A DNA stretch of 64,000 bases from Bacteroidota bacterium (GCA_020160935.1 JAIUPL010000014.1:88396-152395), one strand, 5' to 3'. Counted from the stretch's first letter, positions 44,322 to 53,162 are shown. The notes: generated from the letters alone by a model not told the origin. Made by a program: numbers and translations.

Positions 44322-44450
44322 CTCTACAACAGGAACACTCTACGCATAGTGTCCTTTGTGAAATCTTTGTGCTCTTCGTGGTAAAAAATTTAACCACAAC
44401 GGACACAAAGGTTTCACAAAGGACACTATGCGTAGAGTAGACATATTCAA
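44322..44450. repeat. Inverted repeat with CTTTGTG units and CTCTACGC core
   Basis: Core pair about 44338-44385 with 44389-44437, including CTCTACGCATAG and CTATGCGTAGAG, then GTCCTTTGTGAAA-type units. The loop is about 3 nt. It lies between the AlkZ-like and SDR genes (convergent). Confidence 0.9.
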
Positions 44451-44458
44451 CAGGGGCA

Positions 44459-45136
44459 TTAGTTGATCTGAGTCTGCATCTTCGACAAAATCTTGATGTC
44501 GCGCACCTCGATATACGGCTTTGAATAACCACTCAGCGTCACCTGAATCATCGCCCGGCCCAGATCGGCCAGGGTGGTGACAAAGCCGGGAAACAACAAT
44601 TTAAACACCGGATACAGCCACGACAGGTATTTGTAGTACGACAGCGTGTTTTTGAGTCCTGGCGTGGGGTGCATATATCCCGGGCGGAAATTGAACACCT
44701 GCCTGAAGGGCAATTTCATCAGGTCGTTTTCGGTGCGGCCTTTTACACGCGCCCACATGACACGGCCTTTTTCCGTGCTGTCCGTCCCCCCACCTGAAAC
44801 GTAACAGAAGGTCATGTCGGCATTTTGGCGGCTCAGCACCGTGGCGACATGCATGGTCAGGGTATAGGTGATTTTGGTAAAATCTTCTTCACTCATACCA
44901 ACGGAAGAAGTACCGAGGCAGAAATAGCAGGCATTGTAGCCACGTAATTGATCTTCAATGGCGCTCAGGTCGTACAAATCGGCATGTACGATTTCTTTTA
45001 CTTTGGGATGCACCAGTCCGTATGGGCGTCGGCCGAGTATGAGCACCTGCTCCACGTCGTCGCTTTGGAGGCATTCGTGCAGAACCCCCTCCCCTACCAT
45101 GCCGGTAACGCCTGTGATGATGGCTTTTATTTTCAT
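44459..45136 (-). CDS. NAD(P)-dependent SDR/epimerase-like protein
   Basis: 225 residues. N-terminal Rossmann motif ITGVTGMVGEGVL (GxxGxxG) at about 8-20, then RRPYGLVHPKV, NACYFCLGTSSVGMSEEDF and FNFRPGYMHPT. Members resemble atypical short-chain dehydrogenases or NmrA/HTATIP2-like proteins. The tyrosine-lysine pair is not in the classic spacing, so a binding or regulatory role is possible. Confidence 0.82.
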   Translation of the reverse strand: MKIKAIITGVTGMVGEGVLHECLQSDDVEQVLILGRRPYGLVHPKVKEIVHADLYDLSAIEDQLRGYNACYFCLGTSSVGMSEEDFTKITYTLTMHVATVLSRQNADMTFCYVSGGGTDSTEKGRVMWARVKGRTENDLMKLPFRQVFNFRPGYMHPTPGLKNTLSYYKYLSWLYPVFKLLFPGFVTTLADLGRAMIQVTLSGYSKPYIEVRDIKILSKMQTQIN

Positions 45137-45142
45137 GATGAT

Positions 45143-45202
45143 TTTGTGTTTTGATGTTTTAGTGTTTTGGTGTTTTAGTGTTTTGGTGTTTTGGTGTTTT
45201 TG
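45143..45202 (+). repeat. Octamer array GTGTTTTG/GTGTTTTA, single arm
   Basis: Six or seven 8-bp units between the SDR start and the lipoprotein stop, without an inverted partner. Same unit class as 30951-30980. Confidence 0.8.
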
Positions 45203-45217
45203 GAATGGGCATTCAGA

Positions 45218-46126
45218 TCAATTTCGAACAGGAATCAAGCCACGAAGACCCATATCCACAATTTTTTCAGCGGGTGTTGTGCCGTCGCCGTAAAAATCAA
45301 GTTGTCCATTGCCATTCGTATCCTGCCATTCAAAACTGTTGTTGATGGAGAAGGAAAGTGTGATGAGGATGTCGCTCGTTTCCTGGCCTGTAACGACCAG
45401 GGGTTGGGCTAGTTTGCCCGTCACCACGCAGGAACCGGCCGGAATAGGGCTGGTAGCAAAAAGCGGGTTTACGACCGTGGTAGCCCCGGCCGGTGCGTCG
45501 CCCGAATAAATCTGGTTGTAGGCGCTGTACGGGTCGCTGAGTTGCGTTTCGAAAGCCCAGAAACCCTGTTTTTTATTGCTATTGACGGCAAGCGTTTTTT
45601 CCCGCGGCTTGATCGTGGTGATGTAGGTGTTGAATCCGACAAATGATGCGACTGTGCCCTTTTGGTTGGTCAAATTTCCGATGACCGGCAGGTTGTTGAT
45701 GTTGAACCTTACGTCGTAGTTCTGATACGTGACACTGGCGCGAACCCATTGGTACGTACCCGGTGGTACATCTTTCAAGGAAATGGTGGAAAAAACCTGG
45801 TCTTCGCCGGCACGTGCTGCGCGGTCGAAGTTCACAGCATTCTCACCGCCGATGGAAATTTCTTCGGCATAGTACACAATAGCGCCGTCGCCCAGGGGTG
45901 TGGCCGCGACGGGGGCCAGTTCGATGTAGTGCACGCTCATTTCATGAAATTCGGGTGTCTGGGCGGCATTGCCTGCCGGGATGCTGGAAGGCTGGCCGAT
46001 GTTGTTCAACCGCTCTTGTGCAGGGTCAAAACGAAACTGAAATTTCAGGTCAGCCGTCGTTGTGCTGGGATCCTTGGCGCAGGAGAAAAAGAGAACGGCC
46101 AGGAGTGGAAGTAGTCTTATGTGCAT
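45218..46126 (-). CDS. Lipoprotein of unknown function with EF-hand-like loop
   Basis: 302 residues. Lipobox in LPLLAVLFFSC (Cys16). A conserved-looking FHEMSVHYIELAP stretch, then beta-rich sequence. DTNGNGQLDFYGDG near residue 275 resembles a calcium-binding EF-hand or dockerin loop. MbnP-like or other Bacteroidota lipoprotein families are possible; no name is given. Its ATG is 4 bases from a TTATCAG-type repeat arm, with no purine-rich ribosome site outside it. Confidence 0.7.
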   Translation of the reverse strand: MHIRLLPLLAVLFFSCAKDPSTTTADLKFQFRFDPAQERLNNIGQPSSIPAGNAAQTPEFHEMSVHYIELAPVAATPLGDGAIVYYAEEISIGGENAVNFDRAARAGEDQVFSTISLKDVPPGTYQWVRASVTYQNYDVRFNINNLPVIGNLTNQKGTVASFVGFNTYITTIKPREKTLAVNSNKKQGFWAFETQLSDPYSAYNQIYSGDAPAGATTVVNPLFATSPIPAGSCVVTGKLAQPLVVTGQETSDILITLSFSINNSFEWQDTNGNGQLDFYGDGTTPAEKIVDMGLRGLIPVRN

Positions 46127-46129
46127 ATT

Positions 46130-46266
46130 GTTATCAGTTATTGGTTATTGGTTATCAGGGTGGTTATGGAGCATTTTTTCATAAGTTTCGCTTCTCGATT
46201 GTGGAGCCAGCATAAAGTTCCTATGCTCCATTAACACCCTGATAACCAATAACTGATAACGGATAA
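46130..46266. repeat. Inverted repeat of the TTATCAG family
   Basis: Left arm 46130-46172 (GTTATCA/GTTATTG heptamers, then GGGTGGTTATGGAGCA), right arm 46224-46266. The inner part closely matches the orphan arm at 15660-15695, showing homologous copies. It separates mrdA from the lipoprotein gene. Confidence 0.9.
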
Positions 46267-46271
46267 CCGAA

Positions 46272-48275
46272 TTATTTCCGTCCCTTCGCCACCCCGCGCG
46301 GCAACAGCACTTCCGTTGTGGTATTGCCTTCCGGCACATCGCTGGGCACTTGCTGCGGGTCGGGTAGCGAATCTCGTTTGGGTGCGGGCGCGGTAGCCCT
46401 GATTTTTGCTTCGGCTTTGTTTTTCAGGAATTTGTCTATCAGGTTGGCCTTGGTCATCTTTTCCTGCACCGGCAAACGATCCGTAGCGATCGTGTCATTC
46501 ATAAATTTCTCGATCATCAGGCCCGCGATCGGCGCCGCATAGGAAGCGCCCCAGCCCGCATTTTCCACATACACAGCGATGGCAATTTTGGGATTTTCCT
46601 TTGGCGCGAAGGCAAAAAACACCGAGTGGTCGTCGCCATGCGGGTTCTGGCTGGTACCGGTTTTGCCGCATACCTGAATGCCCGGCACCTGCGCGATGCG
46701 GGCGGTACCGCGTATCACGCACTGTGCCATGCCTTCCTGAACGAGGTCAAAGAAGCGTGGTTCGATGCTGACCTGGTGTTTTTCATAAAACTGTTTGGGG
46801 ATGGGTGTGCCATCGCGGAATTGTTTGGCCAGGTGCGGTGCAAACCAGTAACCCTTGTTGGCAATACAGGCAGCCAAATTAGCCATTTGCAGGGTGGTCA
46901 TTTGTATTTCACCCTGACCGATCCCCACCGACATAATGGTTGGCGAATGCCAACTGCCCAGGTTGCGCGGGTAAATTTTGTCGTAATAGGCCGAATTAGG
47001 GATATTGCCGCTACTTTCATTTGGGTAATCGATGCCCAGTTCGGTGCCCAGACCAAATTCCTTGCAGTATTTGGCAAAAATATCCAGCCCTTTGTGCGGA
47101 TTGGAGAACCCGTATTTATCTACAATATTTCTGAACTCGGTAAAATAGTAGGTATTGCAGGAATACGCCAGCGCGTCTACAGCATCACCTACACCGCCGT
47201 GGTGGTGGCATTTGTACAAACGACCTGCATAAAAATAACCGCCGTTGCAGCCTTGCCCGCGGTTGGGGTTCAAGGTACCTTCCTGCAAACCGGCGAGTGT
47301 GACCACCGTTTTAAAAATGGAGCCCGGCGGGTACTTCGCCATTACCGTGCGGTCGAAAAACGGCTTGAGCGGGTCGGTCAGCAGTGCGCTGAATATTTGC
47401 CCGCGGTTTTGGGTCATGGTGAGCAGGTTGGGGTCGTAGGTAGGGCCGCTGATCATGGCCAGAATCTGACCGGTTTTGGGTTCGATGGCTACCACGCTAC
47501 CCGTTTTGTTCTGCATCAGATACTCTCCGTACGATTGCAGGTCGATATCGATGGAAGAAATGAGGTCGTGCCCGGCCACAGCAGCCGAGTCGAACTGCCC
47601 CCCCTTGTATTTGCCGACGATGCGCCCCAGGTTGTCTTTCAAAAGCGAGGTAGTGCCTTTTTCGCCGCGCAGGTAGGGTTCGTATTCCGATTCCAGTCCG
47701 GCCGCGCCGATATAGTCGCCCGATTCGTACGCACCTTTGCCCCGCTCGATGTCGCGCGGGTCTACCTCGTTGATATAACCCAGCACGTGTGCGCCGGTAT
47801 GGTAAGGATAGCCGCGGATATTGCGCACCTGCACGAAGAAACCCGGAAATTCATACAGGCTTTCCTGCAGGCGAGCGTAGGTTTCGATGCTGAGTTTTTT
47901 CAGAAAAACAAAGGGAACGGATCGCGAAAACTTGCCACTTTTCCAGTCTTTGGTGAGGTTTTGCGTAAAATCCGTCTGAGCGATGCCCAGAATTTGGCAA
48001 AACTTCTTGACGTCCATGTTTTTGAAATCGACCTGATTATACGTCACCATCAGGTCGTAGGTGGCCTCATTGTTCACAATGAGTTTGCCGTTGCGGTCGT
48101 ACACCAGCCCGCGGGGCGGGTACACCGTCAGTTTTTCAATCGTCGTGGCATCGGCCCGGCGCTTGAACGAGTCGTCGAAAAGTTGCAGTTGAGCAGCCTT
48201 GACGATGAGCGCCAAAGCACTGACAATCAATACAATTTGAATATTTCGTTGCCGGTCGAGGCCTGATTGTGCCAT
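46272..48275 (-). CDS. mrdA: Penicillin-binding protein 2 (elongasome transpeptidase)
   Basis: 667 residues, class B PBP that crosslinks peptidoglycan during rod elongation. N-terminal membrane helix about 12-32, pedestal domain with PPRGLVYDRNGKLIVNN, and a transpeptidase domain with S319-x-x-K322 (PPGSIFK), S372-C-N374 and K538-T-G540. It is the last gene of mreB-mreC-mreD-mrdA. The usual next gene rodA/mrdB is absent; a lipoprotein follows instead. The C-terminal tail is Lys/Arg-rich and disordered. Confidence 0.96.
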   Translation of the reverse strand: MAQSGLDRQRNIQIVLIVSALALIVKAAQLQLFDDSFKRRADATTIEKLTVYPPRGLVYDRNGKLIVNNEATYDLMVTYNQVDFKNMDVKKFCQILGIAQTDFTQNLTKDWKSGKFSRSVPFVFLKKLSIETYARLQESLYEFPGFFVQVRNIRGYPYHTGAHVLGYINEVDPRDIERGKGAYESGDYIGAAGLESEYEPYLRGEKGTTSLLKDNLGRIVGKYKGGQFDSAAVAGHDLISSIDIDLQSYGEYLMQNKTGSVVAIEPKTGQILAMISGPTYDPNLLTMTQNRGQIFSALLTDPLKPFFDRTVMAKYPPGSIFKTVVTLAGLQEGTLNPNRGQGCNGGYFYAGRLYKCHHHGGVGDAVDALAYSCNTYYFTEFRNIVDKYGFSNPHKGLDIFAKYCKEFGLGTELGIDYPNESSGNIPNSAYYDKIYPRNLGSWHSPTIMSVGIGQGEIQMTTLQMANLAACIANKGYWFAPHLAKQFRDGTPIPKQFYEKHQVSIEPRFFDLVQEGMAQCVIRGTARIAQVPGIQVCGKTGTSQNPHGDDHSVFFAFAPKENPKIAIAVYVENAGWGASYAAPIAGLMIEKFMNDTIATDRLPVQEKMTKANLIDKFLKNKAEAKIRATAPAPKRDSLPDPQQVPSDVPEGNTTTEVLLPRGVAKGRK

Positions 48276-48284
48276 GGGTGCGCA

Positions 48285-48803
48285 CTAATTTTTAGGATTA
48301 AACATCGCTGTATAAAGCCAGACAAATACCATTGATAAAACCCAGGCTGCCAGGGTTTTTAACGTAACGGTGCCGAAATATACGATAGTAAAATTGTCGA
48401 CAGAAAAATACCAGAACAAATATGACAGAAAAAACCAGGCGGAAACCTGTAAAAAAAGCGACCAGCCCATGTGTTCGGGTGAAAAGATCGGCTCCTTGCC
48501 GGAATAGCCGCCTTTGGGAGCAAACGCCGTAAACAGCAGGAAGCGAAAAAAGCCTGCAAAAGCGCCGGCGCTGGCATGCACACCGATGGACCCATAAAAA
48601 AAATCGACCGTCAGACCCGTTGCAAAGCCCAGCAACACCACATAAGGTGTAGCCAGTTGTATCGGCAACAATAGGATAAACAAGGGATAGAGCAGGATAT
48701 TGAAGTACGCACCGAGAGAAAGCGTCAACTGTTTCAGCAGCAACACCTGAACGGCTGTGAGCCCTATAAATCGCCAGAGATTCGGGAAAAGTTTATTGTT
48801 CAT
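48285..48803 (-). CDS. mreD: Rod shape-determining protein MreD
   Basis: 172-residue inner-membrane protein with about five hydrophobic segments (FIGLTAVQVLLLKQLTLSL, FILLLPIQLATPYVVLLGF, FLQVSAWFFLSYLFWYF). Poorly conserved as usual; identified by length, topology and position. Its start overlaps the mreC stop by 11 bases, and mrdA follows after 9 bases. Confidence 0.9.
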   Translation of the reverse strand: MNNKLFPNLWRFIGLTAVQVLLLKQLTLSLGAYFNILLYPLFILLLPIQLATPYVVLLGFATGLTVDFFYGSIGVHASAGAFAGFFRFLLFTAFAPKGGYSGKEPIFSPEHMGWSLFLQVSAWFFLSYLFWYFSVDNFTIVYFGTVTLKTLAAWVLSMVFVWLYTAMFNPKN

Positions 48804-49674
48804 TGCGCACTTTCACTTGAAGACTGTCCTGTTCGGGCTGAAAAAGGTTTTTCACTACATACACATCTCCTACGGTCGACATATCCTGGCTCAGGCGTAC
48901 TTTCATAACCAGAAAATACGGATTTTCAGGGTCTTGTACGGCATCTCCTTCCACAGTGCCTACGCGGATTTCACGGGGAAACATCTGGGAAAAGCCGCTG
49001 GTAACTACTTCATCGCCCGGTTTCACTTCAAAGTGTTTCGGTATGTATTTGAGGGTCATCAATGACGGATCGCCCCCTTCCCATATCAGGGACCCGAATG
49101 CATGAAAACGGGACAAGGCTGCGGAAATTTTTGTTTGCCGGTGCAGCACCGACATCACCATGGCAAAATGATCGTCTACGTGCCGTACGATGCCCACAAT
49201 TCCGTTGTTGGTAACCACCGCCATGTTGGGCGCAATATGATCATTGCTGCCCCTGTTGATCATCAGCCAGTTGTTGGCGCTGCTGATGGAGTTGCCGATA
49301 ACTGTGGCCGTATAATATTCATAAAGCGGCCGCATCACGTGGCGGCGTACGGAATCGGTGCTGTTGAGGGAATCAAACAGGACGACAACAAATGTATCTC
49401 TAAGGGGAAATTTGACAATCCGCGCATTGGCCAGGTCGGTTTGCAAGCGCGCGTTGACCCCGTTCAGGCTGTCGATGCGTTCTTTTAATCCGATATAATC
49501 TGAAAATTCCTGTCGACGCTCCAACACACGCCCGGCAAACAAGCCGGTGGTATGAGTAAAAATAGCGTTTTGGCGCTCGTTGAATTGGACAATGATGATG
49601 AAACAAAAAACCTCCACCAGCACGAACGTCACAAAGCCGCCATTGCGCAGGAGAAGTTGGAGGATTTTACCCAT
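48793..49674 (-). CDS. mreC: Rod shape-determining protein MreC
   Basis: 293 residues. N-terminal membrane helix (GGFVTFVLVEVFCFIIIVQF, about 12-31), a coiled-coil part about 60-95 and the beta-domain about 110-275 (ATVIGNSISSANNWLMINRGSNDHI, MAVVTNNGIVGIVRHV, PGDEVVTSGFSQMFPREIRVG). Links MreB filaments to periplasmic cell-wall enzymes. A hairpin repeat separates it from mreB. Confidence 0.95.
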   Translation of the reverse strand: MGKILQLLLRNGGFVTFVLVEVFCFIIIVQFNERQNAIFTHTTGLFAGRVLERRQEFSDYIGLKERIDSLNGVNARLQTDLANARIVKFPLRDTFVVVLFDSLNSTDSVRRHVMRPLYEYYTATVIGNSISSANNWLMINRGSNDHIAPNMAVVTNNGIVGIVRHVDDHFAMVMSVLHRQTKISAALSRFHAFGSLIWEGGDPSLMTLKYIPKHFEVKPGDEVVTSGFSQMFPREIRVGTVEGDAVQDPENPYFLVMKVRLSQDMSTVGDVYVVKNLFQPEQDSLQVKVRNEQ

Positions 49675-49686
49675 GCCGAAGATTTT

Positions 49687-49847
49687 TTGTTATCGGTTGT
49701 TAGTTATTGGTTATTAGTTATCAGGCGTGGTAAGGAACAATCCATACAAATGTTTGGCATCCTGATCATGGAACCCTGAAATTTTTCAAATGGTCCACTA
49801 ACACCCTGATAACAAATAACGAATAACCAATAACTAACCACCAACAA
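49687..49847. repeat. Inverted repeat of the TTATCAG family between mreB and mreC
   Basis: Imperfect arms 49687-49738 and 49797-49847: GTTATTG/GTTATTA/GTTATCA units, then a degenerate GGCGTGGTAAGGAAC. It lies 12 bases from the mreC start inside an otherwise tight operon. Confidence 0.85.
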
Positions 49848-49855
49848 CCAAATGG

Positions 49856-50893
49856 TTATACGCTCTTTCTATCAATCAGGAAGGAGTACTGATGCGTATT
49901 GCGCAAGGCCATGCCCGTACCACGTACGACAGCACGAAGCGGATCTTCAGCAATATGCACATTCAGTTTGGTTTTCGACTCCAGGCGTTTGTCGAGGCCG
50001 CGCAGCAGGGCGCCGCCACCTGTAAGGTACAAACCGGTTTTGTAGATGTCGGAGGCAAGTTCCGGCGGCGTCATTTCCAGCGCCTTGAGCACAGCATCTT
50101 CGACTTTGCTGATGCTTTTATCCAGGGCATATGCAACTTCCTGGTATCCGATTTTGATTTGTTTTGGAATACCAGTCATCAGGTCGCGGCCGTTTACGGC
50201 ATAGTCGGCTGGCGGGTTGTCGAGTTCGTGCAAAGCGGAGCCGACATTAATCTTGATCTGTTCAGCGGTGCGCTCCCCGATCAGGATATTGTGCTCGCGC
50301 TTCATGTAGTTCATAATATCGTTGGTGAGTTCGTCGCCCGCAATGCGGATCGACTGGTCGCAAACGATACCCGACAGGGCGATAACGGCAATTTCCGTGG
50401 TACCACCGCCGATGTCGATGATCATGTTACCGATCGGCTCTTCGATGTTCAGACCGATACCCAAGGCTGCGGCCATCGGTTCGTGGATCAGGTAAGTTTC
50501 CTTGCTGTCCACGTGGTCGGCAGAGTCGAATACAGCGCGTTTTTCCACCTCGGTGATACCACTTGGAATGCATATCACCATTTTCAGGTGGCTGAACAGG
50601 TTATTGCGGCGGCCCACCATTTTGATCATGCTCTGGATCATGGCTTCCGCTGCCTGGAAATCGGCAATAACGCCGTCTTTCAGCGGGCGTACGGTTTTGA
50701 TATTTTCGTGGGTCTTTTCGTGCATCTGCATGGCCCGATGGCCTACAGCGATCGTATTGCCGCTCCGGCGGTCGATGGCTACAATGGAAGGCTCATCCAC
50801 CACAACCTGATCGTCTACCATGATCAGCGTGTTGGCAGTACCCAGGTCAACTGCTAATTCCTGCTTGAAAAACTTGAAAAAATTGAGAGCCAA
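49856..50893 (-). CDS. mreB: Actin-like cell-shape protein MreB
   Basis: 345 residues. Phosphate-1 motif VDLGTANTLI (about 15-24), SIVAIDRRSG, the phosphate-2 motif MIIDIGGGTTEIAVIALSG, and the adenosine motif LTGGGALLRGLD. Forms membrane filaments that guide the elongasome. First gene of the mre operon; mreC follows after a 182-base gap filled by a repeat. A -7 box at 51033-51040 suggests a leader of about 130 bases. Confidence 0.98.
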   Translation of the reverse strand: MALNFFKFFKQELAVDLGTANTLIMVDDQVVVDEPSIVAIDRRSGNTIAVGHRAMQMHEKTHENIKTVRPLKDGVIADFQAAEAMIQSMIKMVGRRNNLFSHLKMVICIPSGITEVEKRAVFDSADHVDSKETYLIHEPMAAALGIGLNIEEPIGNMIIDIGGGTTEIAVIALSGIVCDQSIRIAGDELTNDIMNYMKREHNILIGERTAEQIKINVGSALHELDNPPADYAVNGRDLMTGIPKQIKIGYQEVAYALDKSISKVEDAVLKALEMTPPELASDIYKTGLYLTGGGALLRGLDKRLESKTKLNVHIAEDPLRAVVRGTGMALRNTHQYSFLIDRKSV

Positions 50894-51032
50894 TGTATTA
50901 TGTTCGTTTAAAAGTGAGGTATGAAGGTTTTCAGGAAGGGAAAAAAGCGATGTAACGGCACTGTATAGTTGCCAATTTCCTTGACAATGGCTGTTAACAT
51001 CTCTATCAAGTACCCCTGATTAAAAAATCGTG

Positions 51033-51040
51033 CAAAACTA
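51033..51040 (-). promoter_or_regulatory. mreB: -7 box upstream of mreB
   Basis: TAGTTTTG followed by CACG on the minus strand; a TTTTGG lies 24 bases upstream, slightly beyond normal spacing. The gap 50894-51166 holds no recognised gene. Confidence 0.4.
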
Positions 51041-51166
51041 CACACCTTTTCGAGTATTTTTTCCCAAAATATATAGGGAAAAAATAAAAAAACATACGTT
51101 TTTCGGGAAAGGTATTGCCAGCGAACAAGCGTCCGGACTGAATTGCATTCCGGGCCCGCACATTGC

Positions 51167-52438
51167 TTATGCGCCCACTGTGACAATCCAGAAATCTTTT
51201 GGCTGCAGATAACGTTGCGCCAGTTGCTGAAGTTCATCAGGCGTGATATGCCGAATGGTGTGCACCAGGGCTTCGTAACTTTCCCAGGGAAGGCCTTCCA
51301 CCACCAGGCTGCGCACCACATCGGAGATGTTCATGGGGCCGTCCAGGCCATTAAGGAGCATTCCAAGCAGGTAATTGCGCACCATTTCCATTTCGTCGTC
51401 GGAAACAGGTTGTTCGCGCAGTTTTTTCATTTCTGCCAGAATGGCGCGCAAGGTAGCCGCGGCTTTTTCTGTATTCACTTCCGTTGCGATGTACAGGCAG
51501 CCATCGTGGAGCATGGCATCCGCTGTGGAGTAAATGTTGTAGGTGTAACCTTTTTTCTCGCGAATGTTTGTCATCAAACGCGAACCGAAATAGCCGCCCA
51601 GAATAGTATTCAGCACAAAAATACCATTGAAATCGGGGTGCTCGCGGCCAAACAGGCGCCTGCCCACCCGAATGGCAGTCTGCAAGGATTCGGGGTGCGC
51701 GATGTGCACCTTGCGCGGTTTGCCCGTTTGTACCACAGGAAGTGCTGCCGGGGTATAGCCTTTGGCAGGATTTTGTCCGAAATACTGTTTGATCAGGTCC
51801 AATACCGAAGCATCGATGCGGCCACTGGCTACCAGGATGCAATTGTCGGGGGTGTACCAGGTCTGGTAATGGCGCAGGAGGTCTTCGCGTGTCAGGGCCG
51901 TGTAGTCATCCGGCACAGAATTATAGCCATAGGGATGGTTTTCTCCGAAAATGAGTTCCGTAATTTTCCGGTAGGCCACTACCTCTACTTTTTCGAGTTC
52001 TACGGACAGTTCCTGGATGTTGGTGCGCCTGAACGTTTCCAGTTCGCTTTCCGGGAAAACGGGTTCCTGCAATACCTCCGCAAAAACGGGTATCAGTTCG
52101 TGTACGTATTTTTTCAGGGAAAACAATACCACATTGGCCGTGTCCAGGTTGGTCGGCACACTCATGGAACCACCGTAATAATCGAAATGCTCGGCGATTT
52201 CTGCTGCTGTCCGGGTGCGCGTGCCTTCCCGCAGCAGTTTGGAAGTAGCGCGGGCTGCCAGCCGCTTGTGTTCCTCAGGGCGGCCCGCTCTGAAAACGGC
52301 TTCTATTTTGACAATCTCCTGTCCGGGGAAATCCAGTACGTACACCGGTATTCCGTTGTCGAGCCGTAGCAGTTCGGGGCGCGGCAACAACAGGCTCTGT
52401 ACCGGATGTATGGCAGGAGGGGATTTTCTGTTTAGCAT
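51167..52438 (-). CDS. M16-family peptidase homologue without the zinc motif
   Basis: 423 residues, single-length M16 protein. The place of the HxxEH motif reads ARATSKLLREGT, so zinc ligands and catalytic Glu are lost. The C-terminal substrate-binding element IREKKGYTYNIYS is kept. Such inactive subunits normally pair with a catalytic M16 partner; no partner gene is adjacent, the only other M16 being at 37.2-40.1 kb. No signal peptide. A TATCTTTG box lies 8 bases before the ATG, implying an almost leaderless message. Confidence 0.88.
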   Translation of the reverse strand: MLNRKSPPAIHPVQSLLLPRPELLRLDNGIPVYVLDFPGQEIVKIEAVFRAGRPEEHKRLAARATSKLLREGTRTRTAAEIAEHFDYYGGSMSVPTNLDTANVVLFSLKKYVHELIPVFAEVLQEPVFPESELETFRRTNIQELSVELEKVEVVAYRKITELIFGENHPYGYNSVPDDYTALTREDLLRHYQTWYTPDNCILVASGRIDASVLDLIKQYFGQNPAKGYTPAALPVVQTGKPRKVHIAHPESLQTAIRVGRRLFGREHPDFNGIFVLNTILGGYFGSRLMTNIREKKGYTYNIYSTADAMLHDGCLYIATEVNTEKAAATLRAILAEMKKLREQPVSDDEMEMVRNYLLGMLLNGLDGPMNISDVVRSLVVEGLPWESYEALVHTIRHITPDELQQLAQRYLQPKDFWIVTVGA

Positions 52439-52445
52439 AAGGGCG

Positions 52446-52453
52446 CAAAGATA
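52446..52453 (-). promoter_or_regulatory. -7 box almost touching the start of the M16 homologue
   Basis: TATCTTTG followed by CGCCC; the ATG begins 8 bases later (52438). Transcription would start at or a few bases before the ATG. Confidence 0.45.
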
Positions 52454-52461
52454 GTAAATGA

Positions 52462-52495
52462 GTCGACAGTCAGCAGTCGTCAGTCAGCAGTCGAC
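52462..52495. repeat. Short palindromic array of CAGCAGT-type heptamers
   Basis: GTCGACAGT-CAGCAGT-CGTCAGT-CAGCAGTCGAC, four or five 7-bp units flanked by GTCGAC. It lies between the divergent M16 and tetR promoters. Confidence 0.7.
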
Positions 52496-52524
52496 AGGGG
52501 TAGAAAATTTTTTTTGGAGAAAAA

Positions 52525-52556
52525 TTTGCGCATACCAGTTAGTATGTATACCTTTG
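52525..52556 (+). promoter_or_regulatory. tetR promoter (TTTG-N20-TACCTTTG)
   Basis: -33 TTTG at 52525-52528 and -7 TACCTTTG at 52549-52556 with 20 bases between, the best Bacteroidota promoter in the window. The operator CATACCAGTTAGTATG (52531-52546) lies within the spacer. Confidence 0.75.
52531..52546. promoter_or_regulatory. Predicted TetR operator O1
   Basis: CATACCAGTTAGTATG, an imperfect palindrome placed between the -33 and -7 boxes of the regulator's own promoter. A near-identical site lies before the NmrA gene (53185-53200), supporting autorepression plus control of the target. Confidence 0.7.
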
Positions 52557-52580
52557 CACCATCATTTCAACCACTTCGTG

Positions 52581-53162
52581 ATGGAAACGCGGGAACGCAT
52601 CATTTCGGCCTTGTTTCAGGATGTCCGCCTCAACGGATTCCAGGGGCTTCGTGCCGATAAGGTGATCGTGGATCTGGGCATTACCAAAGGTGCGTTGTAC
52701 CATTATTTCCCAAGCAAAAAGGAAATTGGCGCCACGATCATCGATGAAGTGCTGTATCCGATGTACACCGAGTTTTATGAGCGACTCGATCAGGTGGAAG
52801 GCGATCCTGTTCCGGCCTTGCAGGAGCATTTGCGCTGGCATGCGGGCATATGCGACGATCAGGAGGCCATTCTGGGCTGCCCATTGAACAATCTGGTGCA
52901 GGAAATGAGCCCTCTGGATGAAACATTTCGGCTCAAACTCAACAAAATCGTGGGTAAAATGCAGCGCTCCATCATGGAAGCACTTCGGCGCGGACAAGCA
53001 TTGGGAGTATTAAAACCCACCTTCGATTGTGATACAGTAGCCTGGTTTTACCTGTCGAGCCTCGAAGGTTCTTACAGCATGGCCAAGGTGAGCAAAAGCG
53101 GCACAGTGTTCAAGCGCAGTATTCAGCAACTCATTTATTTTCTGGAAACGCTCAAAGCGTAA
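52581..53162 (+). CDS. TetR-family transcriptional repressor
   Basis: 193 residues. N-terminal helix-turn-helix about 5-50 (GFQGLRADKVIVDLGITKGALYHYFPSKKEIG), C-terminal ligand domain with CPLNNLVQEMSPLDE and a Trp/Tyr-rich pocket region (DTVAWFYLSSLEGSYSMAK). Cys and aromatic residues are compatible with an electrophile or quinone sensor, which is inference. ATG 52581 lies 25 bases after the -7 box; longer in-frame starts cross the promoter. It is followed by the NmrA-like gene it probably controls. Confidence 0.93.
   Translation: METRERIISALFQDVRLNGFQGLRADKVIVDLGITKGALYHYFPSKKEIGATIIDEVLYPMYTEFYERLDQVEGDPVPALQEHLRWHAGICDDQEAILGCPLNNLVQEMSPLDETFRLKLNKIVGKMQRSIMEALRRGQALGVLKPTFDCDTVAWFYLSSLEGSYSMAKVSKSGTVFKRSIQQLIYFLETLKA

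Noticed and set aside
46626..48266. 546-codon frame antisense to mrdA
   Set aside because: PBP2 motifs on the other strand are complete; this is a shadow.
50908..51321. 137-codon minus-strand frame upstream of mreB
   Set aside because: Half overlaps the M16 gene in another frame and the rest is A/T-rich leader; no motif.
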